The notes under the pieces are model-generated. The model was not told the origin of the DNA, made no database searches, and saw only the letters and a program-made list of their open reading frames with translations. A stretch of DNA of 64,000 bases from JARLGU01 sp036504535 (GTDB lineage: Bacteria > Armatimonadota > Armatimonadia > Armatimonadales > Capsulimonadaceae), in NCBI GenBank assembly GCA_036504535.1, contig DASXUY010000040.1, forward strand, positions 620,001-684,000. Direction: 5' to 3'. The translations under genes and the position numbers were made by a program. The stretch's first letter is position 1. Every line of letters starts with the position of its first letter. Of the stretch, positions 41,814 through 51,178 are shown one piece after another.

Positions 41814-43514
41814 CTATTCGTGTGCCGCGCCAGGAACGACCGCAGTCGCGCTCGATGGCAGGCGGTAGTCAACATCATTTGGCAGGTAATGCAAGTCTCG
41901 CGAGTCGCGTCGATCCGGAATATACGTCCGCCCTAAGATGGCTAGGATCGATCCCGTCGGCGTACTCGGCGATACTTTCGCCGGGTAAACCTGAGTAGCA
42001 GCCATTGCAGTCGGCCCGTTCAGCTTCTCGACTAGGTTAATGGGATAGATGCCAATCCATAGGATTACGGCAGCGAGCGGAATAACAGCCAGCTTTTCGC
42101 CAGCGGTAATGTCCTTGAACCCTGCAACTGCCTCGTTGTTGATCTTGCCATGCATCACGCGCTTGAACATCCAGAGCATGTACACCGCTGACCACACGGC
42201 GGCCGTTGTTGCGATAGCCGTCGGCCACGGGTACGTCTGGAATGTGCCGATGAGCATCAAGAATTCGCCGTAGAAGCCTGCGGTTCCCGGAAGCGCGATC
42301 GCAGAGAGCGTCGCAATCAAGAACACAACCGAAAAGATCGGCATCACTTTCCACACACCACCGAATGCACTGATTTCGTTCGAGCCCCGCCTAACATAAA
42401 GGAAGCTGGCAAGAATGAATAGTGCGCCGGTTGTAAATGTGTGGCTGATCATCTGAACGACAGCGCCAGTCCACCCTGCTGCAGTTAACCCGAAGATCGC
42501 GAGCACTATCACTCCGATATGCGAAATCGATGAGTACGCAATAAGCCGCTTCACATCAGTCTGCACCGAAGCTACAAGGGCAGCATATATGACACCAATG
42601 ACCCCGAGCACAATGATAACCGGCGCGCACTCTGCGGTCGCATTTGGGAACAGCGCAACATTGAACCGCATGAAGCCATAGAGGCCCATCTTCAGCGCAA
42701 CTAGGATGATGCTAACGCCCGTCGGAGCCTCGGTATATGCGTCTGGCACCCAGGAATGGAAGGGCCATACTGGCGCTTTTACCGCAAATGCTGCAAAAAA
42801 GCCAAGGAACAGCATCAACTCGACGAAATGAGCGTGCCCGACACTCGTATGCTGAGCTAGCTGATTGAACGCGCCTGGGAGTGCCTGCTGTACTTTGATA
42901 AAGTCGAACGTGTTTGTCAGCCCGAACGTGTACAGGATCGCGACCAGCATAAGCATGGACCCAACCATCGTGTACAGAAAGAACTTCATCGTAGCCGCAA
43001 TGCGCTTTTCGCCGCCCCATATACCCACCAAGAAGTACAGCGGAATGAGCATGGCCTCGTAGAAGATGTAGAACAAGACTAAGTTCAGAGAGTCAAACAC
43101 ACCGAGGATGGCAGTCTCAACGAGAAGCACCATGAAGTAGAACATCTTGGTGCGATCATTAATCTGCTTCATCGACACGCCCACCACGAACGGGAAGATG
43201 GCGGTGGTCATCAAAACCATGAGCAGCCCGATACCGTCGATACCAAGCGTGTAATTAATCCCAAGTTGCGGGATCCAACTCGCGAACTCGGCAAACATGA
43301 ACTGCGCGCCTGCGCCATCCGAAGGCATTATTCCCCCAGGCGCCACGAGGGTGTGGAAACCGGTAAACAGGGGAACCGATACCGCGAACGTAAGAACGGA
43401 CACGGCAAGCGCGAATACACCATGAAGGCGCTTGTTCTCAGCGGGCAGCGCCAGCAGGATCAGTCCACCGAGCAATGGGAGCCAGGTTACTATCGATAAC
43501 AGATGGTCAGTCAT
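41814..43514 (-). CDS. nuoM: NADH-quinone oxidoreductase subunit M
   Basis: Second antiporter-like pump module (566 residues, about 14 helices). Landmarks: LGIDGIGLLMVLMTTAIFP, FYIFYEAMLIPLYFLVGIWG with the key Glu, KAPVWPFHSWVPDAYTEAPTG and RLIAYSSISHIGVIVLAIFG. The C-terminus has a proline-rich extension (STPTGSILAILGRTYIPDR..). It lies 58 bases before nuoN. Confidence 0.95.
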   Translation of the reverse strand: MTDHLLSIVTWLPLLGGLILLALPAENKRLHGVFALAVSVLTFAVSVPLFTGFHTLVAPGGIMPSDGAGAQFMFAEFASWIPQLGINYTLGIDGIGLLMVLMTTAIFPFVVGVSMKQINDRTKMFYFMVLLVETAILGVFDSLNLVLFYIFYEAMLIPLYFLVGIWGGEKRIAATMKFFLYTMVGSMLMLVAILYTFGLTNTFDFIKVQQALPGAFNQLAQHTSVGHAHFVELMLFLGFFAAFAVKAPVWPFHSWVPDAYTEAPTGVSIILVALKMGLYGFMRFNVALFPNATAECAPVIIVLGVIGVIYAALVASVQTDVKRLIAYSSISHIGVIVLAIFGLTAAGWTGAVVQMISHTFTTGALFILASFLYVRRGSNEISAFGGVWKVMPIFSVVFLIATLSAIALPGTAGFYGEFLMLIGTFQTYPWPTAIATTAAVWSAVYMLWMFKRVMHGKINNEAVAGFKDITAGEKLAVIPLAAVILWIGIYPINLVEKLNGPTAMAATQVYPAKVSPSTPTGSILAILGRTYIPDRRDSRDLHYLPNDVDYRLPSSATAVVPGAAHE

Positions 43515-43595
43515 AGTCTGTACAATTCTCGTTCGCAGCGGCCCTGAGCCGCTAGTTACACCAACTATAGAAAAATCGCAGCTTACCGTAGGTCA

Positions 43596-45674
43596 CTAAA
43601 AGATGTTTTTAAATCCAAATAACACGGCAACCACAACAATCACGGCTCCGATCAGGATAGTGAACGCGTAATTACGCACGTAACCGGTCTGCCAGGTGCG
43701 GAAGATAGCGCCGACCTGTGTCGCCAGCCAACCAGCGCCCATCACAACTCCATCGATCACCTTGAGGTCGAATACCTTATACAGCACCGTCGAAATCCAA
43801 CGGCCAGGTACGGTAAACATGTAGTAATAGAGTTCATCAACGTACCACTTATGCAGCACAACCTGATAGAACGAAGCGTTTGGCTTATCCGCAGGTGCAA
43901 TAAGCAGATCTCGCCCGTCCTTGCCCTTGTAGCCAAAGTAAGCGATAGCGACGCCAAGGATGGCGACTGCCAGCGAAATTGCAAGCAGTGTCAGGGCATC
44001 CGGACTGTTATGGATTGGCAGCAGGTTTGGATAGGTCGGCTCCGCAGCAGACGCTTCAAAGTGCTCGAACAGGTTCGTAAATTGCGGCAGTCCCTTGATC
44101 TGAGGCCACGCCAGGAAACCGCCAAACGTCGCCAGCGTACCGAGGATCACAAGTGGGCTGGTCATAGCGGGCGATGCTTCGTGCGTGTGCTTAGCGTCTT
44201 CGGTCTTTGGCGTACCGTAGAACGTCTTGTACATCATTCGCATCATATAGAATGCGGTCATACCTGCCGTAATGAGGCCGACGCCCCAAACCAAGTACGA
44301 TGTCTGCGCGTCACGGAACAAGATTTCGTCCTTCGAGAAGAAGCCCGAGAACGGGAAAATACCAGCAATCGCGAATGTCGACACAAGCATCGTCATATGC
44401 GTAATCGGCAGCTTCGAGCGAAGCCCACCCATGTTACGGATATCCTGCGGGTCGTTCGGGTCCGCTGCGCCATCGGCTACGACCGCATCATCGTGATGCG
44501 ACGCCTTGTGGCGCTCGTGCATGGCATGTTCCATGGCGTGGATCACTGCGCCCGAGCCAAGGAACAAGCACGCCTTGAAAAACGCGTGAGTGGTCACGTG
44601 GAACATGCCAGCAGTGAAAGCCCCTGCCCCACAAGCTGCAAACATGTAGCCCAACTGCGAACAGGTTGAATACGCCAGTACGCGCTTAATATCGTTCTGC
44701 ACCATGCCAATCGATGCGGCAAACAGCGCAGTCGCGATGCCAATCACCATGATGACGGTCATCGTCAGCGACGATAGCTCGAACAGGCTGTGCATTCGCG
44801 AAACGAGGTACACACCGGCGGTTACCATTGTAGCAGCGTGAATGAGCGCCGAAACCGGAGTCGGGCCTTCCATCGCGTCCGGCAGCCACGTGTAAAGCGG
44901 TAACTGCGCCGACTTACCGGTGCATCCCCAGAAGATCGCGAGCGTTGTCAGCGTAACCGCCGCGCCGATCGCAGGCGTCGCCGCTATTAGCGCCGCGACA
45001 CCGTTATTGGCAGCGAGGTCTAGGAGTCCTGTTCCGTTCGGCCCGTGGAAATCAAGCGTCTTGAAATACCAGAACGCCATGAACATACCGATAAGCACAC
45101 CGACATCGCCTATACGGTTCACCACCATGGCCTTCAACGCCGCCGCGGATGCCGAGTCTCGCTCGTACCAGAAGCCGATCAGCAGGTAGGAGCACAAACC
45201 GACGCCTTCCCAGCCAACGAACATCAACACCATGTTGTTGCCCATTACGAGCAGCAGCATGAAGAAGATAAACAGGTTGAGATAGGTGAAAAACCGGGAG
45301 TACCCAGGATCTTTCGCCATATAGCCAGTTGAGTAGAGGTGGATCAGGCCGCCGATGCCGGTAATGATGAGGATCATCAGCAGCGAAAGGTGGTCGACAA
45401 GAAGCTCAAAGTTGACTACCAGCGGCGCAGATCCGTTAAAACCTGGGACTACAAACCAGGGCGCAAGTGTGTTAATATGCGGAGCGCTATCTCCTGCGAG
45501 TTGGCTGAACAACGCACATCCGACGCCGAATGACGCGAACACTGCCAGGGTTCCAATGGCTCCCGATACTTTCTTGGGCAGTAATGTGCCAAAGAAGCCA
45601 TTGATCAGGAAGCCTACCAGCGGAAACAGTGGTATCAACCAAGCTTTTGCGAATTCTGGATCTGATAAGTTCAT
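43596..45674 (-). CDS. nuoL: NADH-quinone oxidoreductase subunit L
   Basis: Distal pump module with the long lateral helix. 692 residues; landmarks WEGVGLCSYLLIGFWY, KSAQLPLYTWLPDAMEGPTP, RVLAYSTCSQLGYMFAACG and LPITHMTMLVSTFAIAGIFPFSGFFSKDEIL. A histidine-rich loop (HAMEHAMHERHKASHHDD) sits in a soluble loop, where it could bind metal; this is not seen in most NuoL proteins. It begins 82 bases after the nuoK stop. Confidence 0.95.
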   Translation of the reverse strand: MNLSDPEFAKAWLIPLFPLVGFLINGFFGTLLPKKVSGAIGTLAVFASFGVGCALFSQLAGDSAPHINTLAPWFVVPGFNGSAPLVVNFELLVDHLSLLMILIITGIGGLIHLYSTGYMAKDPGYSRFFTYLNLFIFFMLLLVMGNNMVLMFVGWEGVGLCSYLLIGFWYERDSASAAALKAMVVNRIGDVGVLIGMFMAFWYFKTLDFHGPNGTGLLDLAANNGVAALIAATPAIGAAVTLTTLAIFWGCTGKSAQLPLYTWLPDAMEGPTPVSALIHAATMVTAGVYLVSRMHSLFELSSLTMTVIMVIGIATALFAASIGMVQNDIKRVLAYSTCSQLGYMFAACGAGAFTAGMFHVTTHAFFKACLFLGSGAVIHAMEHAMHERHKASHHDDAVVADGAADPNDPQDIRNMGGLRSKLPITHMTMLVSTFAIAGIFPFSGFFSKDEILFRDAQTSYLVWGVGLITAGMTAFYMMRMMYKTFYGTPKTEDAKHTHEASPAMTSPLVILGTLATFGGFLAWPQIKGLPQFTNLFEHFEASAAEPTYPNLLPIHNSPDALTLLAISLAVAILGVAIAYFGYKGKDGRDLLIAPADKPNASFYQVVLHKWYVDELYYYMFTVPGRWISTVLYKVFDLKVIDGVVMGAGWLATQVGAIFRTWQTGYVRNYAFTILIGAVIVVVAVLFGFKNIF

Positions 45675-45756
45675 AAGTCGAGCGTTTAGCCCCTCAATAC
45701 GTCCGGTTAGTTAACGAAGCGGTACAGTTTCTGTCGGTAGGTGCCGTGCGCGACCC

Positions 45757-46077
45757 CTAGCCACTCATTGTGTCCATACGGTCAATGTTGATCGAGTCGC
45801 GGTTGCGGTAGATGGTCACGATGATGCCCAAGCCCACCGCAACTTCGGCGGCTGCTACGGCCATGACGAATATCACCATCAACTGACCACCAATGTCGTT
45901 CAGGTATCGAGAAAATGCAACCAGTGAAAGGTTCACTGCGTTGAGCATTAACTCGACACTCATAAACATGATGATCGGGTTGCGCTTCGTTAGAACACCG
46001 ACGGTCCCAATTGTGAAAAGTATGGCGCTTAGGATGAGATAGAACTCAAGCGGCGTGTGGACGGCGACGTTTCCCAT
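45757..46077 (-). CDS. nuoK: NADH-quinone oxidoreductase subunit K
   Basis: Small three-helix membrane subunit (106 residues) with the two helix-buried glutamates (SVELMLNAVNLSL and AAAEVAVGLGIIV) used in proton transfer. Its start directly abuts the stop of nuoJ, so the two are translationally linked. Confidence 0.95.
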   Translation of the reverse strand: MGNVAVHTPLEFYLILSAILFTIGTVGVLTKRNPIIMFMSVELMLNAVNLSLVAFSRYLNDIGGQLMVIFVMAVAAAEVAVGLGIIVTIYRNRDSINIDRMDTMSG

Positions 46078-46584
46078 TTATGACATCCTCCGCACCGCAA
46101 GCACGACGGCGCCGACAGTGGCGATCAGTAGCAAAATCGATACGGCCTCAAACGGAAACAGCCACGTTGGCGTAAACAAGCTCTGGCCGATTTGCAACGC
46201 GCCTACCGTTTGCGCTGGAAGCAAGCGGCTCGATGGAGGCGTCGGCACCGATGCGACAACACTCGCGATGACTCCGGCCATAGTGACCGCACCAATAATG
46301 GACAAGGAGTTCTGCGGCTTCAGCCGGTTGACTATCTGCTCTGGTGTTCCCAGGTTGAGAAGCATGATTACGAACAGGAACAGAACCATGATCGCACCAG
46401 CATACACGATGATCTGAATCGCGCCTACGAACGAGGCATTCAGTGATATGTACATTAGCGCCACGCTAAATAGCACAATCACCAGGTTAAGCGCGCTGCG
46501 AACTGGATTGTTCGAAGCAACTACACCTATAGCGCAAACGATCATGATCGCCGCGAGTATTCCAAATAGTATCTGTGTTCCCAT
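46078..46584 (-). CDS. nuoJ: NADH-quinone oxidoreductase subunit J
   Basis: Five-helix membrane subunit (168 residues). It shows GAIQIIVYAGAIMVLFLFVIMLL and LNASFVGAIQ, plus the characteristic break in helix 3. It sits between nuoI and nuoK in the canonical order. Confidence 0.94.
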   Translation of the reverse strand: MGTQILFGILAAIMIVCAIGVVASNNPVRSALNLVIVLFSVALMYISLNASFVGAIQIIVYAGAIMVLFLFVIMLLNLGTPEQIVNRLKPQNSLSIIGAVTMAGVIASVVASVPTPPSSRLLPAQTVGALQIGQSLFTPTWLFPFEAVSILLLIATVGAVVLAVRRMS

Positions 46585-46650
46585 GGTTTCGATTTCAAGC
46601 GGCCGCGCCGCTACGAACTGGTCCGAACCAGTGTCATTTACCGGCGAAAA

Positions 46651-47112
46651 CTACTTCATATCCGGTACGAGCATCATTTCCTTCGTATAGATAAAGTCTT
46701 TGCGCTCGTCGTCAGCAAGTTCGAAAATGTCCTTAAGCTGGATCGCCTGTGTCGGGCATGCTTCTTCACAATAGCCGCAGAAGATGCAGCGGATCATGTT
46801 GATCTCGTACATCTCGGCATACCGTTCGCCTGGCGAAACCCGGTGCGTATCAGTGTTCTCAGCCGCCTTGACGTAGATCGCGTTGGCGGGACAAGCTCCG
46901 GCGCACAGAGAGCACCCGATGCACTTCTCCAGCCCGTTCTCGTAGCGGTTCAGCACGTGGCGCCAGCGAGCGCGACGGCTCAACGGACGACGAACCTCAG
47001 GGTATTGAATCGTGACGCGCGGCTGCTTAACGTAGGAGTTGGTAATCCCCATTCCCGTAAACGGCGCTTGCACTTCCTGTGCGAGAGACTTGATGTCGTC
47101 CCAAAGACTCAT
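46651..47112 (-). CDS. nuoI: NADH-quinone oxidoreductase subunit I
   Basis: Peripheral-arm protein that carries two [4Fe-4S] clusters (N6a, N6b) between NuoG and NuoB. The two ligand sets are CIGCSLCAGACP and CIFCGYCEEACP. 153 residues. It overlaps the end of nuoH by 4 bases (ATGA). Confidence 0.96.
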   Translation of the reverse strand: MSLWDDIKSLAQEVQAPFTGMGITNSYVKQPRVTIQYPEVRRPLSRRARWRHVLNRYENGLEKCIGCSLCAGACPANAIYVKAAENTDTHRVSPGERYAEMYEINMIRCIFCGYCEEACPTQAIQLKDIFELADDERKDFIYTKEMMLVPDMK

Positions 47113-48539
47113 TTAACGATCTCCTCGGCACTCGGCCGTCCATTAACTTCGGTGGCCGCCACTACTGGCCGAACTGAGCCTCCAGCCGCTGCGGGCTGCG
47201 GAGCCACTCGGAATGTCTGAGCAGTTGCGAAGCTCTTGAGGTCTGCGCTTCGCCGTGTCTTCTCCGTAAAAATTTTCGTCGATTTCTGGCTCGCTACGAT
47301 CACAATCGAAAGCGCAGCAAGCACCACCCAGGTAATAAGCGCCACCGGGTAACCGTATGTGAACGAGATCGCGACACAGAAGATATTGCCAAGAGCAATT
47401 GGCAGAACACCCTTCCAGCCGAACGCCATCAGCATGTCGTACCGCAGCCTAGGGAGCGTTGCACGAAGCCAAATGAAGACATACATACCGATCCACGTTT
47501 TGATCGTCATTGTCAGAATGGGTATCAGCCCGCCGATAGGAAAGCCGCCTATCGTCAACGGTATGTAAGCGTCAATGAACGAAAACGGAGTCGACCACCC
47601 ACCAAAGAACAGTGTCGTGGCGATAAGGCTAACGACCACCATATTGGCATACTCGCCCATGAAGAACATAGCGAACTTCATTGACGTGTACTCGATATGG
47701 TATCCGGCGATCAGTTCTGTCTCAGCTTCAGGAAGGTCAAACGGCGCGCGGTTCGTTTCGGCGAGACCTGCGATCATATAGATAACCGCAGCGACAAAGC
47801 CCATCGGGAAAAGCTGGCCAATATGCCACGGATTGAAGATCCCGAGCCACGGCTTGTTAACAATCGCCCACGTGTAAACCGGATGCGCCGCAGTCGATTT
47901 CGCCGTATCGAGCACCCAACCATAGGCGGACTGATCAAATACGATCTGCTGTGTGTTGATAGCGCCGGACATCAAGCCCACGGTAACAACAGCAATCCCC
48001 ATTCCAAGCTCATACGAAATCATCTGCGCCGAAGATCGTAAGCCACCCAGGAGGGCGTACTTGTTGTTCGACGACCATCCTGCCATGACGATGCCGTAAA
48101 CAGCCAGCGATCCCCAAGCTAGGAGGTACAGCACGCCAATGTCGACATTCGGAGCGCCAACACCCCAAATCAAACTCGGGTGCCACGGGAGAACACCAGC
48201 GGTTACCATTGCAGGCACAAGACAGACGATGGGAGCGAGGATGTAGAGAAGGCGATCCACGTTATTCGGGATGATGTCTTCCTTCATCAAAAGCTTGAGG
48301 GCGTCGGCGAGGGGCTGAATGATGCCACCGGGGCCAACACGATTCGGACCCTGCCGCTGCTGCATGAAGCCAAGGAGGCGTCGCTCCACCCAGATTAACG
48401 GCGGAACCGTCAGCAGAACGAAGAACATCGGGATGAGCACGCGCAACAAGCCACGCAGGATATCGATCCATGAGTCTTTGGCTAATACATCGTGCGTAGG
48501 CACCGAAGAGAAGATTGTCCAGAAAGTATTAAAATCCAT
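47109..48539 (-). CDS. nuoH: NADH-quinone oxidoreductase subunit H
   Basis: Membrane subunit at the quinone site. 476 residues, about 130 longer than the usual 330-350. The extra length comes from a loop of about 45 residues after GLMSGA (QSAYGWVLDTAKSTAAHPVY and on) and a tail of about 60 (TRRSADLKSFATAQ onward). The core has ERRLLGFMQQRQGPNRVGPGG, FDLPEAETELIAGYHIEYT and RATLPRLRYD. The tail is Ala/Pro/Val rich and probably cytosolic. Confidence 0.94.
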   Translation of the reverse strand: MDFNTFWTIFSSVPTHDVLAKDSWIDILRGLLRVLIPMFFVLLTVPPLIWVERRLLGFMQQRQGPNRVGPGGIIQPLADALKLLMKEDIIPNNVDRLLYILAPIVCLVPAMVTAGVLPWHPSLIWGVGAPNVDIGVLYLLAWGSLAVYGIVMAGWSSNNKYALLGGLRSSAQMISYELGMGIAVVTVGLMSGAINTQQIVFDQSAYGWVLDTAKSTAAHPVYTWAIVNKPWLGIFNPWHIGQLFPMGFVAAVIYMIAGLAETNRAPFDLPEAETELIAGYHIEYTSMKFAMFFMGEYANMVVVSLIATTLFFGGWSTPFSFIDAYIPLTIGGFPIGGLIPILTMTIKTWIGMYVFIWLRATLPRLRYDMLMAFGWKGVLPIALGNIFCVAISFTYGYPVALITWVVLAALSIVIVASQKSTKIFTEKTRRSADLKSFATAQTFRVAPQPAAAGGSVRPVVAATEVNGRPSAEEIVK

Positions 48540-48558
48540 AATCTCGTTGGTCTACCTG

Positions 48559-50469
48559 TTACACACCCTGGCCGCTAAGCGCCTTGATTTCCGCCGTAAT
48601 GTCGTTCGGGCCGAAGAATGGAACCGCCTTACCCAGTTGAGCTAGTATCTCACCAAGGATCTGCCAATCAGGCTTTGACTCTCCAATAGGAGGATGAGCC
48701 TTGTGGAACCCTTGGACACGGCCCTCAATGTTCGTAAACGAACCGTCCTTTTCGATAAACGAGCAGGCTGGCAGGAACACATCGGCATACTGCGCTGTCT
48801 CGGTTAAGAACAGGTCTTGAACCACAAGGAACGGAACCTTGTCCAGCGCTGACTTCGCCAACTCCCGGTCAGGGAAGCTTTCAGCCGGATTGCTGCCTAG
48901 CACATACAATGCTCGGATCGATCCGCTAGCTGCGCCAGCGAGAATGTCCCACGTCGCAAGGCCAGGTTCAGCCGGAACGGGCCCGCCCCATGCCGTCTCA
49001 TACTTGGGTCGAGCGCCATTGGAAACCGACTGCAGTGCGGGAAGTCGATCAGGCAGAACGCCCATATTAATCGCGCCCCAGCTGTTGTTGTCCGGAAGCA
49101 ACACGTTGACCTTCGCGCCAGTCGCTTTTGCCTTCGAATTCAAGGTCGCGAGGTCATCCTTGCTGATCTTATCGCTCGTGAGGATGATACTCCCCTCGCC
49201 CGCTTCAATCGCCGCAGTTACGGATGCGTCGGCAATCGAGTCCACCTTAGCGTACGCCGCCTTGCCCTTGCTAATCGCCTTGTAGATCCAGAGCCAGACA
49301 ACTGGGAGATATTCCTTCGGCTCAAACCCTACGGCTACGATATTCTTCGCGGCGCCAATAGCTGCAATCGACGTTTCCATCGGCTGGATCGGGAAATCGT
49401 AAAGCCTGTGGTCGATATTATTCGATCCGAGCGCGCTGCGGAAGAGACGCTGGAAGAGATAGCTCTCTTCATTGCTCACTCGCGTGCTACCGATACCAGC
49501 GACCGTCTTCGGATCCGACTTCACAGCCGTCGAGAATGCGCTCGCGACCGCGTTGATTGCCTCTTCCCACGTGCACGGCTTAAGGGTCGATGCGCGTCGT
49601 ATCATCGGTGTCGTGATGCGCTCTTCGGAGTTAACCCAGTACTGCTCAAACTTACCAGTATCGCAAGTCCACTCTTCGTTCACCGCGTTGTTCTCACGTG
49701 CGTTCACACGCATCAACTGCTTTGTGCGAGTCTGCACAACGATATTGCAGCCAACGCCGCACATCGTACAGATACTTTCCGCATTGTGGAACTCCCATGG
49801 CCGAGCCTGGAAGCGATAGGGCCTCGAGAGCAGAGCTCCAACCGGGCAAAGCTCAACGGTGTTACCTGAAAACTTGGACTTAAACCCATCGGCGGAGAAT
49901 GGCGAGATGATCGCCGAATTACCGCGGCTCTCAATCGATAGCGCACCGTCACCAGCAATTTCTCCCTGGAAGCGGGTGCAACGAGCACACTGAATGCAGC
50001 GCTCGCGATCAATTGAGACATAGTCGTTTAGAGGAACTGGCTTCGGGAAGTGGCGCTTCTCATCGATAAAGCGGGTCACACCAGGACCATACTGGAATGT
50101 CATGTTCTGCAGCGGGCATTCGCCTCCCCGGTCGCAGATCGGACAGTCCAATGGGTGGTTGATCAGAAGGAACTCAAGAATGCCCTGTTGAGCCTGCTTG
50201 ACTTCCGGTGAGCAGGTGTCAACCACCATTCCCTCGGATACCGGGACGGTACACGCTGTCTGCATCTTGTTCATCTTCTCGATCTTAACAAGACACATTC
50301 GGCACGCGCCCGCCGGAGTTAATCGTGGGTGGTGGCAGAAATACGGTACATCCGCTCCGGCCTGAAACGCCGCCGTGATCACCAGGGATCCCTTAGCAAC
50401 GGAAACCTTCTTGCCGTCGATTGTGACATTCACCATCTCGGGCGCCGGTTGTGTTATCTGATCTGCCAT
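48559..50469 (-). CDS. nuoG: NADH-quinone oxidoreductase subunit G
   Basis: Iron-sulfur protein of the NADH-oxidising arm, 636 residues from ATG 50469. The N-terminal part binds a [2Fe-2S] cluster (FCHHPRLTPAGACRMCLVKI, TACTVPV), then the His-Cys cluster (CDRGGECPLQNM) and further [4Fe-4S] ligands (CIQCARCTRFQGEIAG, CPVGAL and CTMCGVGCN). The rest is a molybdopterin-like domain without cofactor. The frame extends 12 bases further, but the AGAGG site suits this ATG. Upstream are the palindrome at 50488 and the VOC gene. Confidence 0.95.
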   Translation of the reverse strand: MADQITQPAPEMVNVTIDGKKVSVAKGSLVITAAFQAGADVPYFCHHPRLTPAGACRMCLVKIEKMNKMQTACTVPVSEGMVVDTCSPEVKQAQQGILEFLLINHPLDCPICDRGGECPLQNMTFQYGPGVTRFIDEKRHFPKPVPLNDYVSIDRERCIQCARCTRFQGEIAGDGALSIESRGNSAIISPFSADGFKSKFSGNTVELCPVGALLSRPYRFQARPWEFHNAESICTMCGVGCNIVVQTRTKQLMRVNARENNAVNEEWTCDTGKFEQYWVNSEERITTPMIRRASTLKPCTWEEAINAVASAFSTAVKSDPKTVAGIGSTRVSNEESYLFQRLFRSALGSNNIDHRLYDFPIQPMETSIAAIGAAKNIVAVGFEPKEYLPVVWLWIYKAISKGKAAYAKVDSIADASVTAAIEAGEGSIILTSDKISKDDLATLNSKAKATGAKVNVLLPDNNSWGAINMGVLPDRLPALQSVSNGARPKYETAWGGPVPAEPGLATWDILAGAASGSIRALYVLGSNPAESFPDRELAKSALDKVPFLVVQDLFLTETAQYADVFLPACSFIEKDGSFTNIEGRVQGFHKAHPPIGESKPDWQILGEILAQLGKAVPFFGPNDITAEIKALSGQGV

Positions 50470-50487
50470 GTAAGTCGTCAACCTCTA

Positions 50488-50505
50488 CCAGGCTGAGCCT
50501 GGACC
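50488..50505. repeat. Palindromic element shared with the ilvC leader
   Basis: CCAGGCTGAGCCTGGACC lies 19 bases before the nuoG start. It matches the element before ilvC (5921-5938) at 17 of 18 positions. The rest of the 228-base gap up to the VOC stop (50698) shows no gene. Confidence 0.55.
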
Positions 50506-50697
50506 CTTTCCGCACCTAGGAAGGCGCGATATGGGCGAATGCTCATCCTGAACCTAGCATCGCTTCTTTTTTCGTTTGAACACGAATAGAATGCTAAGCC
50601 AATATCTTTGTTATGTTCTGCAAACCCACTCGCCAACTGCTGCGAGAGTCTCTGCACTTCTCGCTGCGTGCGATTCGATTCCATCCGTCAAAACAGT

Positions 50698-51078
50698 TTA
50701 AGTCGGTCCCATCAACGCGCAGCATGCGCCAGCCGGATCCTTTACAACACAAAAGCTAGAGCCGCCGCCCGCTTCCATTGGACCCGATACCACTTCCCCA
50801 CCGCTCGCCGTAACAGCCATAACGCTGTCCGTAACGCTCGCCACCATGAAATACGGCAGCCACTGCGGCGGCAACGAAGCATTCATTCCGCGAGCGTGAC
50901 ACACACCGGCAATCGCTTTGCCTTCGTCAGGCGTTGTAAGCGTATAGTCTTCGTAGTCGCCCATATTCGTCGCGGCGAAGTTAAATCCAACGACAGACTG
51001 ATAAAAGTTTCGAACATTTTCCGCATCGGGCACTGTCAGGTCAATCCAAGCAATCGATCCAATCTTAGGTGCGGCCAT
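50698..51078 (-). CDS. VOC/glyoxalase-fold protein inside the nuo operon
   Basis: 126 residues of a vicinal oxygen chelate fold: IAWIDLTVPDAENVRNFYQSVVGF at the N-terminus, FMVASVTDSVMAVTASGGEVV in the middle and FCVVKDPAGACCALMGPT at the end, as in the bleomycin-resistance/glyoxalase group. A close relative of proteins that catalyse isomerisation or bind small molecules; metal-ligand residues are not all obvious. It lies in the same direction between nuoF (100 bases upstream) and nuoG (229 bases downstream). This is an unusual insert in an otherwise canonical nuo order. A role in complex I is not known. Confidence 0.8.
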   Translation of the reverse strand: MAAPKIGSIAWIDLTVPDAENVRNFYQSVVGFNFAATNMGDYEDYTLTTPDEGKAIAGVCHARGMNASLPPQWLPYFMVASVTDSVMAVTASGGEVVSGPMEAGGGSSFCVVKDPAGACCALMGPT

Positions 51079-51178
51079 GGTGGTCTCCTAACCGGATAAG
51101 TCCGGAAGCAAACGACGATAACGAGCATCAAGTAGATCCCAGCCAGACAGTTGAACTGCCATACAGCATGGAAAGTTG

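Noticed and set aside
43851..44669. Plus-strand frame of 272 residues.
   Set aside because: It is an Arg-rich shadow of nuoL, like many others opposite leuA, ilvB, hppA and nuoG.
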